Origin: Blautia coccoides
GTDB taxonomy: Bacteria > Bacillota > Clostridia > Lachnospirales > Lachnospiraceae
DNA: 64,000 bases
NCBI RefSeq assembly: GCF_034355335.1
Contig: NZ_CP136422.1
Location: 3,134,501-3,198,500 of the forward strand
Direction of reading: 5' to 3'
The translations under genes and the position numbers were made by a program. Below, in pieces: positions 33,828-42,000 of this stretch; position 1 is the stretch's first letter, and every line of letters begins with the position of its first letter. A model generated the notes under the pieces. That model was not told the DNA's origin and ran no database searches. It worked only from the letters and a program-made list of their open reading frames with translations.

Positions 33828-34523
33828 ATGAGTGTATGTGAAAATTATCTTGCAGTGGAAGAAAAAGTAAAGGAAGCCTGCCGTCGGGCAGGAAGGAATC
33901 GTGATGAGGTCACGCTGATCGCCGTGAGTAAGACAAAACCTATGTCCATGATCGAGGAACTGCTCCCCCTGGGTGTAGTGGATTTTGGCGAGAATAAGGT
34001 ACAGGAACTGACAGCCAAGGAGGAGGCTCTTCCCTCTGGTCTTCATTGGCACATGATCGGACATCTGCAGAGAAATAAAGTAAAATACATTGTGGATAAG
34101 GCATATCTGATCCATTCGGTAGATTCCCTTCGCCTGGCAGAGGCAGTCAGCCAGGAAGCCGTAAAGAAGGGCGTGACTGCCAATATCCTTATTGAGGTCA
34201 ATGTAGCCGGTGAGGACAGCAAATTCGGCGTCGCCCCGGAGGAGACCGCAGCACTGGCAGAGGCCATCTCAAAGCTTCCCAATATTGCGGTAAAAGGTTT
34301 GATGACCATTGCCCCGTTTGTAGAAAATGCTGAAGAAAACAGGGAAGTTTTTAGAAATTTAAGAAAATTAAGTGTTGACATTGAAGAGAAAAAATTTAAT
34401 AATGTTACTATGGCCGTGCTCAGCATGGGCATGACTGGTGATTATGAGGTTGCCATTGAAGAGGGTGCCACCATGGTCCGTGTAGGAACAGGCATCTTCG
34501 GAGAAAGAGATTATAGCAAATAA
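33828..34523 (+). CDS. YggS-family PLP homeostasis protein
   Basis: The 231-residue protein is a single-domain fold-type III PLP protein. The cofactor lysine is Lys35 in IAVSKTKP; DFGENKVQEL and HMIGHLQRNK are family signatures. YggS/PLPBP proteins bind PLP and help regulate vitamin B6 and amino-acid pools without a known catalytic reaction. AAGGAGAG precedes the ATG. It is the usual upstream neighbour of sepF. Confidence 0.94.
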   Translation: MSVCENYLAVEEKVKEACRRAGRNRDEVTLIAVSKTKPMSMIEELLPLGVVDFGENKVQELTAKEEALPSGLHWHMIGHLQRNKVKYIVDKAYLIHSVDSLRLAEAVSQEAVKKGVTANILIEVNVAGEDSKFGVAPEETAALAEAISKLPNIAVKGLMTIAPFVENAEENREVFRNLRKLSVDIEEKKFNNVTMAVLSMGMTGDYEVAIEEGATMVRVGTGIFGERDYSK

Positions 34524-34539
34524 GATTGGAGATTTTATC

Positions 34540-35142
34540 ATGGGTGTTTTAGATAAGTTTTTAGATGCGATCAAAGTGAACGACGATTACGACGACGACG
34601 AATTTCTGGATGACGAGTTCGATGACGACTTCGATGACGAAAAACCCAAGAGACGTTTCTTCAAAAAATTAGAGGACGATGATGACGATTTAGACGATTA
34701 TGAACCGCGCAGCTATAAAAAAGCAGAAAAACAGCCTGCTCCCAAGGCTGCCAAGCCTGCCAAACAGCAGAAGGTTTCCAAGTCTGCGTCTTCAGCAGCA
34801 GCTTCCTCCTCCAAGGTTACCCCGATGCGTCAGGTAAAAAGGACAGGCAGCGCAATGGAAGTTTGTGTGATCAAGCCTACCAATATGGAAGATACCAGAG
34901 AGATTGCAGATACACTGATCGCCAACTGTACCGTTATTCTGAACCTGGAAGGTCTGGATATGGAAGTTGCGCAGAGGATCATTGATTTTACATCCGGTTC
35001 CTGCTATTCTATAGGCGGAAGCCTGCAGAAGGTGTCCAGCTACATATTTATTCTGACACCGGCCAGTGTGGACATTACAGGAGACTATCAGCAGATTTTA
35101 AACGGTGCTTTTGATATCCCGTCCATACGGACTGAATATTAA
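34540..35142 (+). CDS. sepF: Cell division protein SepF
   Basis: The 200-residue protein begins with the short membrane-binding helix (MGVLDKFLDAIKV), followed by a strikingly acidic Asp/Glu-rich stretch, a Lys/Ala/Pro-rich linker, and the C-terminal SepF domain from about residue 105 (EVCVIKPTNMEDTREIADTL). SepF tethers FtsZ to the membrane and bundles it. It lies 17 bases after yggS in the same operon. Confidence 0.95.
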   Translation: MGVLDKFLDAIKVNDDYDDDEFLDDEFDDDFDDEKPKRRFFKKLEDDDDDLDDYEPRSYKKAEKQPAPKAAKPAKQQKVSKSASSAAASSSKVTPMRQVKRTGSAMEVCVIKPTNMEDTREIADTLIANCTVILNLEGLDMEVAQRIIDFTSGSCYSIGGSLQKVSSYIFILTPASVDITGDYQQILNGAFDIPSIRTEY

Positions 35143-35198
35143 TGCTTCCTGTTCACACACCGCGATCCCATAACTATGAATGACAGAGTGGACAAACT

Positions 35199-35951
35199 AT
35201 GGAAAAAGAAGCTTTATTTGAAAAACGTATGAAAGAGTTAAGTAAGAATGCCTATTATCGGGGTGTTCTTACTTTCTCTGATTTTCTGGACTTAAATGAA
35301 TTGCATATGTTGCACAGCCTGCCAAAGAATGAATCAGGGGTCCATGTGGAGACCTTCGGGGGCTATGCATTGGCAGAGCGTCAGATGGCAGCATTCATCC
35401 CTGATGCTCTTTTCTTTCAGCAGAGCTACCCTATTTCCTGCATCTGCATCCGTCCTACAGCGGAAAAATTTGCAGAAAGCCTGACTCACAGGGACTATCT
35501 GGGAGCCATACTGAATCTTGGAATTGAGAGAAGCAAAATAGGAGATATCCTGGTGGATGGAAAGACAGCCTATGTGTTCTGCCACGAGAATATGGCGCCG
35601 TTTCTCATGCAGGAGCTGTGCCGTATCCGTCACACCAATGTAGTACCCCGGCTTCTGAACACACTGGAGGAACTGCCTTCCCTGAAAACAGAAAAGGTCA
35701 CCGGCACTGTCTCCTCTGTGAGACTGGACAGCGTCATCGCGCTGGCCTTTTCCACCTCCCGAAGCAGCATCATTTCTCTGATCGAAGGGGGGAAGGTATT
35801 TGTGAACGGAAAAAACATTCTGTCCAACGGATATAATCTGAAAGAGGGAGATATTGTCTCTGTGCGCAGCAAAGGCAAATTCCGCTTTGAGGAAGTGGGC
35901 AGCATCACGAAGAAAAACAGGTACCATATAAGCCTGGCCAGATATTGTTAA
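35199..35951 (+). CDS. YlmH-like S4-domain RNA-binding protein
   Basis: The 250-residue protein matches YlmH: an N-terminal YlmH RNA-binding region with FLDLNELHMLHSLPKNE, then a C-terminal S4 domain with RLDSVIALAFSTSRSSIISLIEGG and VNGKNI. YlmH-type proteins have been linked to ribosome rescue and to the division cluster in Firmicutes. It follows sepF, as in many Firmicutes. Confidence 0.92.
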   Translation: MEKEALFEKRMKELSKNAYYRGVLTFSDFLDLNELHMLHSLPKNESGVHVETFGGYALAERQMAAFIPDALFFQQSYPISCICIRPTAEKFAESLTHRDYLGAILNLGIERSKIGDILVDGKTAYVFCHENMAPFLMQELCRIRHTNVVPRLLNTLEELPSLKTEKVTGTVSSVRLDSVIALAFSTSRSSIISLIEGGKVFVNGKNILSNGYNLKEGDIVSVRSKGKFRFEEVGSITKKNRYHISLARYC

Positions 35952-35967
35952 GACAGGAGTGAAAAGA

Positions 35968-37059
35968 ATGACAGCAGACATATTACAGGTAAGAAGAGAC
36001 GGGGATTTTTCCTATCCCATTATATTCCGCAAGGATTTTTCGGATTTATCCGCACAGCTTAAAAGGCTGGGACTTACAAAGAGAAAGTTCTGTATTGTAA
36101 CTGACAGCACGGTTGCCCCGCTGTATCTAAATACAGTAAAAAAGGAACTGGAGAGGTGCGCATTTTTTGTTACTTCCTATGTACTTCCGGCAGGGGAGGA
36201 GAATAAGACCCTGGAACAGATACAGGGAATCTATCAGCACTTGATCGAAATGCACTTTGACCGGAAAGATTTTCTGGTGGCTCTGGGCGGCGGTGTTGTT
36301 GGAGATATGACGGGGTTTGCGGCAGCTACTTATCTGCGCGGGATTGATTTTCTTCAGGTTCCCACCACACTTCTGGCTCAGGTGGACAGCAGCATCGGTG
36401 GCAAGACGGGGGTGGATTTCTTAAAATACAAAAATATGGTGGGCGCTTTCCATCAGCCGCGCATGGTATATATGAATGTGAGTACCCTGTGCACTCTGCC
36501 CCTGGAACAGTTTTCCTGCGGTATGGGGGAGGTTGTAAAGCACGGATTTATCCGCGACCAGTCCTATTCCCAGTGGCTCTATGAGAACCGTGCAAAGATC
36601 CTGGCACTTGACACGGACACCCTGTCGGAAATGATCTGCAGAAGCTGTGTCATAAAAAAAACTGTGGTTGAAAATGACCCCACGGAGCAGGGCGAGCGGG
36701 CAGTTTTGAATATGGGACATACGGTTGGCCATGCTGTTGAAAAATTAAAGGATTTCCGTCTGCTTCACGGACAATGTGTGGCTGTAGGTACGGTGGCCTC
36801 TGCGTATTTATCCATGAGACGCGGTATGATCACAGTGGAAGAGTATGAAAATGTAAGGAGGCTCCTGGAAGCTTTCGGCCTGCCTGTCTCCACAGACGGT
36901 CTGCGCGCAGAGGAAGTATTGAGCGTGACAAAATCCGATAAAAAGATGGAGCAGGGAAAGATTAAATTTATTCTTATGAAAGAGCCAGGATACGCAGTAG
37001 TGGATAAGACCGTGACAGATGAAGAGCTGCTCACAGCCATCCGGGAAATACTGGAGTAA
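35968..37059 (+). CDS. aroB: 3-dehydroquinate synthase
   Basis: The 363-residue enzyme catalyses the second shikimate step, converting DAHP to 3-dehydroquinate using NAD and a divalent metal. Motifs seen are LGGGVVGDMTGFAA, QVPTTLLAQVDSSIGGKTGV and NMGHTVGHAVE, the last carrying a metal-ligand histidine. ATG 35968 is chosen because AGGAG lies just upstream; a GTG at 35959 overlaps that site. No other shikimate gene is nearby. It sits where divIVA or ileS often lies in related clusters. Confidence 0.95.
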   Translation: MTADILQVRRDGDFSYPIIFRKDFSDLSAQLKRLGLTKRKFCIVTDSTVAPLYLNTVKKELERCAFFVTSYVLPAGEENKTLEQIQGIYQHLIEMHFDRKDFLVALGGGVVGDMTGFAAATYLRGIDFLQVPTTLLAQVDSSIGGKTGVDFLKYKNMVGAFHQPRMVYMNVSTLCTLPLEQFSCGMGEVVKHGFIRDQSYSQWLYENRAKILALDTDTLSEMICRSCVIKKTVVENDPTEQGERAVLNMGHTVGHAVEKLKDFRLLHGQCVAVGTVASAYLSMRRGMITVEEYENVRRLLEAFGLPVSTDGLRAEEVLSVTKSDKKMEQGKIKFILMKEPGYAVVDKTVTDEELLTAIREILE

Positions 37060-37063
37060 CCCC

Positions 37064-37597
37064 ATGGAGACAAACATGAATCAGAAAACAAAAAAAATCA
37101 CTGTACTGGTGCAGTTTATCATCAGTGTGGCTTTTTTGACAGGACTGGACCAGTGGACAAAATATCTGGCTGTGCAGCATCTGAAGGACCAGGCGGACAT
37201 TCCCCTGATCCCCAATGTGCTCTATCTGCATTATCTGGAAAACAGAGGCGCTGCTTTCGGACTTTTTCAGAACCAGTTTATTTTCTTTGGGATCATGACA
37301 GTCCTCATTTTGTGTGCCGTACTCTATGTACTCTGGCGCATGCCCTCAGAAAAGAAATACCTGTTACTTCGTATCATCTGTTTTATCATCTGTGCCGGAG
37401 CGATAGGCAACTTCATTGACCGTGTCCGGCTGAATTATGTTGTGGATTTTATCTACTTTTCACCCATTAATTTTCCTGTCTTTAATGTGGCGGATATCTA
37501 TGTAGTAGTCTCCATGGCATTATTCCTGATATCCTTTTTGTTTTTCTACAAAGAGGAAGATTTTGCGTTTTTATCAGGGAAAGGAATCAAAAAATGA
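37064..37597 (+). CDS. lspA: Lipoprotein signal peptidase (signal peptidase II)
   Basis: The 177-residue protein has four membrane segments and the two catalytic aspartates in GNFIDRVRLNYVVDFI and FNVADIYVVV. It cleaves lipoprotein signal peptides, including those of lipoproteins encoded in this window. ATG 37064 follows GGAG by eight bases. The gene overlaps the next by four bases (ATGA). Confidence 0.95.
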   Translation: METNMNQKTKKITVLVQFIISVAFLTGLDQWTKYLAVQHLKDQADIPLIPNVLYLHYLENRGAAFGLFQNQFIFFGIMTVLILCAVLYVLWRMPSEKKYLLLRIICFIICAGAIGNFIDRVRLNYVVDFIYFSPINFPVFNVADIYVVVSMALFLISFLFFYKEEDFAFLSGKGIKK

Positions 37598-38508
37598 AAA
37601 AAATATGCCTGTCAGCAGACGCCTCCCAGACAGGGGAGCGTATTGACAAATATCTGGCCCTGGAACTTGACGGCTATTCCCGTTCCTTCCTTCAAAAACA
37701 GTTAAAGGAGGGTAACGTCACAGTGGGAGACAAGCCGGTCAAATCCAGTTATCAGCTTTCAGAAGACGACGAAATCTGTGTTTTGATACCAGACAACAAG
37801 GAGCCGGATATTCTGCCCGAAGATATCCCGCTGTCCATTTTGTATGAGGACGGGCATCTTCTCGTGGTGGATAAGCCAAAGGGAATGGTGGTGCATCCAA
37901 GCGCAGGCCATTACAGCGGTACCTTAGTGAATGCCCTTCTGTATCACTGCCGGGGAGATTTATCCGGTATCAACGGCGTGCTCCGTCCCGGCATTGTACA
38001 CCGCATTGACAAAGACACGACCGGCGCGCTTCTTGTCTGTAAGACAGATCTGGCACACCGGGATCTGGCAGAACAGCTCAAGGACCACAGCATCACCAGG
38101 CGCTACCGGGCCATTGTACATGGGAATCTGACAGATGACGAAGGAATAGTGGAAGGTCCCATTGGCCGGCACCCCACAGAGCGAAAGAAAATGGCAGTGA
38201 ACCTCCAAAATGGAAAACCCGCTGTGACTCATTACAAGGTCCTGGAACGTTTTGGGAATTACACTTATATCGAATGCCGCCTTGAAACCGGACGCACCCA
38301 TCAGATCCGCGTGCACATGAGCAGCATCGGACACCCTCTTCTTGGCGATATGGTATACGGCCCGAAAAAATGTCCCATATCCGGTCTGGAAGGGCAGACA
38401 CTTCATGCAATGGTTTTAGGTTTTATCCATCCGGCCACAAAAGAGTATATGGAGTTTTCTGCGCCTCTTCCGGATTATTTTGAAAAACTTCTCATAAAAT
38501 TCCGATAA
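37594..38508 (+). CDS. RluA/RluD-family 23S rRNA pseudouridine synthase
   Basis: The 304-residue protein has an N-terminal S4 domain (ERIDKYLALELDGYSRSFLQ) and a synthase domain with the catalytic aspartate in HRIDKDTTGALLVCKT. It likely converts uridines of 23S rRNA, as RluD does, but exact sites are not predictable from sequence. Overlap with lspA and the lspA-rluD order are typical of Firmicutes. Confidence 0.93.
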   Translation: MKKICLSADASQTGERIDKYLALELDGYSRSFLQKQLKEGNVTVGDKPVKSSYQLSEDDEICVLIPDNKEPDILPEDIPLSILYEDGHLLVVDKPKGMVVHPSAGHYSGTLVNALLYHCRGDLSGINGVLRPGIVHRIDKDTTGALLVCKTDLAHRDLAEQLKDHSITRRYRAIVHGNLTDDEGIVEGPIGRHPTERKKMAVNLQNGKPAVTHYKVLERFGNYTYIECRLETGRTHQIRVHMSSIGHPLLGDMVYGPKKCPISGLEGQTLHAMVLGFIHPATKEYMEFSAPLPDYFEKLLIKFR

Positions 38509-38524
38509 AATAATATAAATTTTA

Positions 38525-38553
38525 TATACAGATTGGATAAAATAGATTATAAT
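38525..38553 (+). promoter_or_regulatory. Promoter for the cytidylate-kinase-like gene
   Basis: TATACA (38525-38530) and consensus TATAAT (38548-38553) are 17 bases apart. The start near 38560 gives a leader of about 85 bases. The -35 element resembles that proposed for radC. Confidence 0.5.
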
Positions 38554-38644
38554 AATTATAGTAAGATAATAATTCCATATTTGTCTGTTGTATTGCTACA
38601 ACAGTTCCAGAGAGGGATTATCGAATAGAGAGGAGTGTTTGATT

Positions 38645-39286
38645 ATGGCAGCAAATACGGTAATAACAATTGGAAGACAGTACGGAAGCGGCGGAAAAGA
38701 AATTGGCCTGCGTCTGGCTGAAGAACTGGGAATCAAATGTTATGATAAGGAGCTTCTTGACAGGGCAGCCAAGGACAGTGGTTTATGCCAGGAATTATTC
38801 GAGAACAATGATGAAAAGCCAACCAACAGTTTTTTGTATTCCCTGGTTATGGATACATATTCCTTTGGCTATTCCTCTGCGGCATTTACCGATATGCCCA
38901 TCAACCACAAAGTGTTCCTTGCACAGTTTGACACGATCAAAAAGCTGGCGTCTGAGGCTCCCTGCGTTATAGTTGGACGCTGTGCAGATTACGCGCTTTC
39001 TGATTATGAGGGAGCGATCAGTGTATTTATACATGCTGATCTGGATAAGAGGATCAAGAGGATCGCCAGAAAACATGAGCTGACAGACTCCGCGGCCAAA
39101 GACAGGATCCAGAAAACAGACAAGAGAAGAGCCAGCTACTATAATTACTATACCAGCAAAAAATGGGGAGAGGCTACCAGCTATGACTTATGTCTGAACA
39201 GCGCTATTCTGGGCATTGACGGCTGTGTGGAAATGATCAAAAAGGCCATTGAGATCCGAGATGAAAAGAGAGCGAAAAAAGGCTGA
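38645..39286 (+). CDS. Cytidylate kinase-like P-loop protein
   Basis: The 213-residue protein belongs to the cytidylate kinase-like family (AAA_26): ITIGRQYGSGGKEIGLRLAEEL carries the P-loop, and VIVGRCADYAL and KTDKRRASYYNYYT follow. The family differs from true CMP kinase, and its substrate is unknown. AGAGGAG lies upstream of ATG 38645. It is transcribed alone and ends at a strong terminator. Confidence 0.88.
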   Translation: MAANTVITIGRQYGSGGKEIGLRLAEELGIKCYDKELLDRAAKDSGLCQELFENNDEKPTNSFLYSLVMDTYSFGYSSAAFTDMPINHKVFLAQFDTIKKLASEAPCVIVGRCADYALSDYEGAISVFIHADLDKRIKRIARKHELTDSAAKDRIQKTDKRRASYYNYYTSKKWGEATSYDLCLNSAILGIDGCVEMIKKAIEIRDEKRAKKG

Positions 39287-39331
39287 CAGTCATGAAGCTG
39301 TATAGGTACTGAACAGTTATTTTTGATTTAG

Positions 39332-39370
39332 AAAATCTCCGCAGAATTATTAAGTTCTGCGGAGATTTTT
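39332..39370. terminator. Bidirectional terminator
   Basis: A perfect stem of about 14-15 bp, AAAATCTCCGCAGAA with TTCTGCGGAGATTTT, has an 8-nt loop and T-runs on both strands. It serves the plus-strand kinase-like gene and the minus-strand ttcA, which converge here. Confidence 0.9.
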
Positions 39371-39381
39371 GCATATATCTT

Positions 39382-40110
39382 TTATTTAGGTATTCTTTTA
39401 TCCCAGCCGCTTATGCTGCTGTTTAAGATAGCAGTAAACATGCGCTCTTTTGTTCCGGGATGTTCTTTTGTCAGATCCCTAAGCAGTTCCTTGGCATACT
39501 GCCTTTTTGTGTATCCGTCCACCGGGCAGGGGCTTTTCTCCACCGGCAGGTCATATTTGTTTTTAAACCCAATGACATCTGCCTCCTCTACATAGAGCAG
39601 AGGACGGATAACCGTCAGATCCATACGGTCCAGATAGGTCTTGGGCGAGAACGTGTGAAACCGGCCTTCAAAAATAAGAGAGAGCAGCATGGTCTCCACC
39701 ACGTCATCTTTATGATGGGCGTATGCCACCTTATTGCATCCCAGCTTCTTGGCCTCCTCATTGAGGGCACCTTTTCTCATCTTGGCACAAAGGGAACAGG
39801 GATTGCTCTCTTTTCGCTCATCAAAGATGATCTGCGCGATATCTGTCTTCACCACTGTGAACCCCAGGCCAAGGGAATCACACAGCTCTTTTATTTTCTC
39901 CACATGAAACCCCGGATGCCCAAGATCCACAGTGATCACTTCTATAGAAAAGGGATGAGGGTAAAAACGCATCAGTCCATGGAGCGCATAGAGCATAGTC
40001 AGGCTGTCTTTTCCTCCTGATACGCCTACAGCGATCTTATCCCCGTCCTCTATGAGCGAGAACTCGTCCACCGCTTTTCTGGTAAGACTCAGTAATTTCT
40101 GTAATTTCAT
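39382..40110 (-). CDS. ttcA: TtcA-family tRNA 2-thiolation protein
   Basis: The 242-residue PP-loop protein shows SGGKDS (residues 31-36) and the cluster cysteine pair CSLC (ESNPCSLCAKMRKGAL). A later Cys lies in KSPCPVDGYT. TtcA thiolates C32 of certain tRNAs using an iron-sulfur cluster. The second CxxC pair of the E. coli protein is not evident, so it may be a related subgroup with another tRNA target. CGGAGGA precedes the ATG at 40110 on the minus strand, so longer upstream starts are rejected. Confidence 0.85.
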   Translation of the reverse strand: MKLQKLLSLTRKAVDEFSLIEDGDKIAVGVSGGKDSLTMLYALHGLMRFYPHPFSIEVITVDLGHPGFHVEKIKELCDSLGLGFTVVKTDIAQIIFDERKESNPCSLCAKMRKGALNEEAKKLGCNKVAYAHHKDDVVETMLLSLIFEGRFHTFSPKTYLDRMDLTVIRPLLYVEEADVIGFKNKYDLPVEKSPCPVDGYTKRQYAKELLRDLTKEHPGTKERMFTAILNSSISGWDKRIPK

Positions 40111-40202
40111 TTTATTATCCTCCGTAGCATAATTGAATATATCACAGAAAATCAAAAAAATAAATAACTTTTTTACAGAATTATGACACAAATAATAAAT
40201 TT

Positions 40203-40213
40203 CATGTTATAAT
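40203..40213 (+). promoter_or_regulatory. Extended -10 promoter for the AI-2E family gene
   Basis: TGTTATAAT gives a consensus -10 (40208-40213) with an extended TGN. The nearest -35 candidate is ATGACA at 40183-40188 (19-base spacer). It lies 33 bases before ATG 40246, in the divergent gap shared with ttcA. Confidence 0.5.
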
Positions 40214-40245
40214 GATTCCAGTTTATGCATAATCGGAGGCTTAAC

Positions 40246-41544
40246 ATGAAGTTTCGTTGGGATAAAAAATATTTGTATTGGGGCGTTACAGCATTAGCAG
40301 TTATTTGTGCCAGTATGCTCTTTTATTTTGGCATTTTTCATATGGATGTTCTGATACGGGGATTCCGTATACTGAGCAATGTTATGATGCCGGTGATTTT
40401 CGGAGTGGTTATTGCCTATCTGCTGACTCCTGTGGTGAATTTTCTGGAAAAGAAATTCTTCTTTCCTTTGATGAAGAGAAAGAAAATTGATATTAACAAA
40501 AAGAAAAAAAAGGCAGTCCGCTATATCAGTGTGTTTTTTGCATTGATGTTTGCGCTGCTGATCATCTATTCACTGATGGCTATGATCGTGCCGTCTATTG
40601 TGGAGAGTATTATCAGTATTATTAATGACATGCCCAGATATGTACAGAACGTAGGCCACTGGCTGAATTCCATTTTAAAGAATAATCCGGAGCTTCGCTC
40701 CACAGCCATTGATTTTTTCAACAGCTATTCCTCTAAAGTGGAAACCTGGATGAATGTCCAGCTTCTGCCCCAGCTCAAAGAAGTTCTGCAGCAGTTTACC
40801 ACAGGCGTGTTTGGCGCGTTGGTATTTATCAAAAACTTTTTGATCGGTGCCATTATTTCTGTCTATCTGATGGCAGATAAAGAGGGATTTTTGACGCAGG
40901 GCAAAATGTTTATTTATGCTGTCTTTGATGCGGAGAGAGCGAATGATATCATCAGAGGATGCCGTTTTGTAAATAAGACCTTCGGCGGCTTTGTAAACGG
41001 TAAAATCGTGGATTCCGCTATCATTGGTGTTTTGTGTTATATCCTCACCTCGATCATAGGGACTCCATATGCCATTTTGGTCAGTGTGATCGTGGGTGTC
41101 ACCAATGTGATCCCGTTTTTCGGCCCGTACCTTGGAGCTATACCCAGTGCTTTTATCATACTGTTGGTCAATCCCATGCAGTGTCTGTATTTCCTGATCA
41201 CCATCCTTCTGCTTCAGCAGTTTGACGGCAATATCCTGGGGCCAAAGATTCTGGGCGGTTCCACAGGTCTGTCCAGTTTTATGGTCATTGTAGCCATCTT
41301 ACTGTTCGGCGGTCTGTTTGGTATACCAGGTATGATCATTGGTGTACCTGTGTGGGCTGTCATTGTGGCAGGACTGAAGTATCTGCGGAATTCCTGGCTG
41401 AAAAAGAAGGAACTGCCCACAGATGATAAACTGTATCAGGAAATAGATTTTTTCAATCCGGATACATTGGAACCTGTGAAAATGAAATCTGAGGAAGAGA
41501 AAGAAGAGAGCGAAAAGAAAAAAAGGAGTTTTTGGAATAAATGA
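40246..41544 (+). CDS. AI-2E family (TqsA/PerM-type) membrane transporter
   Basis: The 432-residue protein has about eight membrane segments with a soluble loop between helices 3 and 4, the layout of the AI-2E transporter superfamily. Conserved regions include [31 protein letters not shown] and [18 protein letters not shown]. Members export diverse ions or small molecules, and the AI-2 name should not be taken literally. CGGAGG precedes ATG 40246. The tail overlaps dtd by four bases. Confidence 0.9.
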   Translation: MKFRWDKKYLYWGVTALAVICASMLFYFGIFHMDVLIRGFRILSNVMMPVIFGVVIAYLLTPVVNFLEKKFFFPLMKRKKIDINKKKKKAVRYISVFFALMFALLIIYSLMAMIVPSIVESIISIINDMPRYVQNVGHWLNSILKNNPELRSTAIDFFNSYSSKVETWMNVQLLPQLKEVLQQFTTGVFGALVFIKNFLIGAIISVYLMADKEGFLTQGKMFIYAVFDAERANDIIRGCRFVNKTFGGFVNGKIVDSAIIGVLCYILTSIIGTPYAILVSVIVGVTNVIPFFGPYLGAIPSAFIILLVNPMQCLYFLITILLLQQFDGNILGPKILGGSTGLSSFMVIVAILLFGGLFGIPGMIIGVPVWAVIVAGLKYLRNSWLKKKELPTDDKLYQEIDFFNPDTLEPVKMKSEEEKEESEKKKRSFWNK

Positions 41545-41990
41545 AATTTGTAATTCAAAAAGTCAGTGAAGCGTCTGTCCGTGTGGAAGGGGAGTGCATA
41601 GGCAGGATCAACCGGGGATTTCTGGTCTTTGTGGGAATCGGCAAAGAGGATACAAAAGAGATTGCTGACCAGTATATCAAGAAAATGATCAATCTCCGGA
41701 TTTTTACGGATTCGGAGGGGAAGACAAATCTGTCCCTGGCTGATGTGGGCGGAGAAATTCTCCTGATCTCCCAGTTCACACTGTATGCCAACTGCAAAAA
41801 AGGCAACCGGCCCAGCTTTTTCAACGCCGGAGAGCCACAGATGGCCGAATCGCTTTATGAATATATCATAGAGAAGACAAAGGAAAACGTCCCTGTAGTA
41901 AAAACAGGAAGATTCGGCGCGCTGATGCAGGTATCTCTTGTCAATGAGGGACCTTTTACCATTATATTGGATGAAAGTACATTTGCGTAA
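41541..41990 (+). CDS. dtd: D-aminoacyl-tRNA deacylase
   Basis: The 149-residue enzyme hydrolyses D-amino acids and glycine mischarged on tRNA. Signatures are [16 protein letters not shown] near the start, the catalytic [17 protein letters not shown] and a C-terminal GPFTIILD. Its ATG overlaps the stop of the AI-2E family gene (ATGA). It is about the standard length for Dtd1. Confidence 0.94.
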   Translation: MKFVIQKVSEASVRVEGECIGRINRGFLVFVGIGKEDTKEIADQYIKKMINLRIFTDSEGKTNLSLADVGGEILLISQFTLYANCKKGNRPSFFNAGEPQMAESLYEYIIEKTKENVPVVKTGRFGALMQVSLVNEGPFTIILDESTFA

Positions 41991-42000
41991 GGGGGAGAAT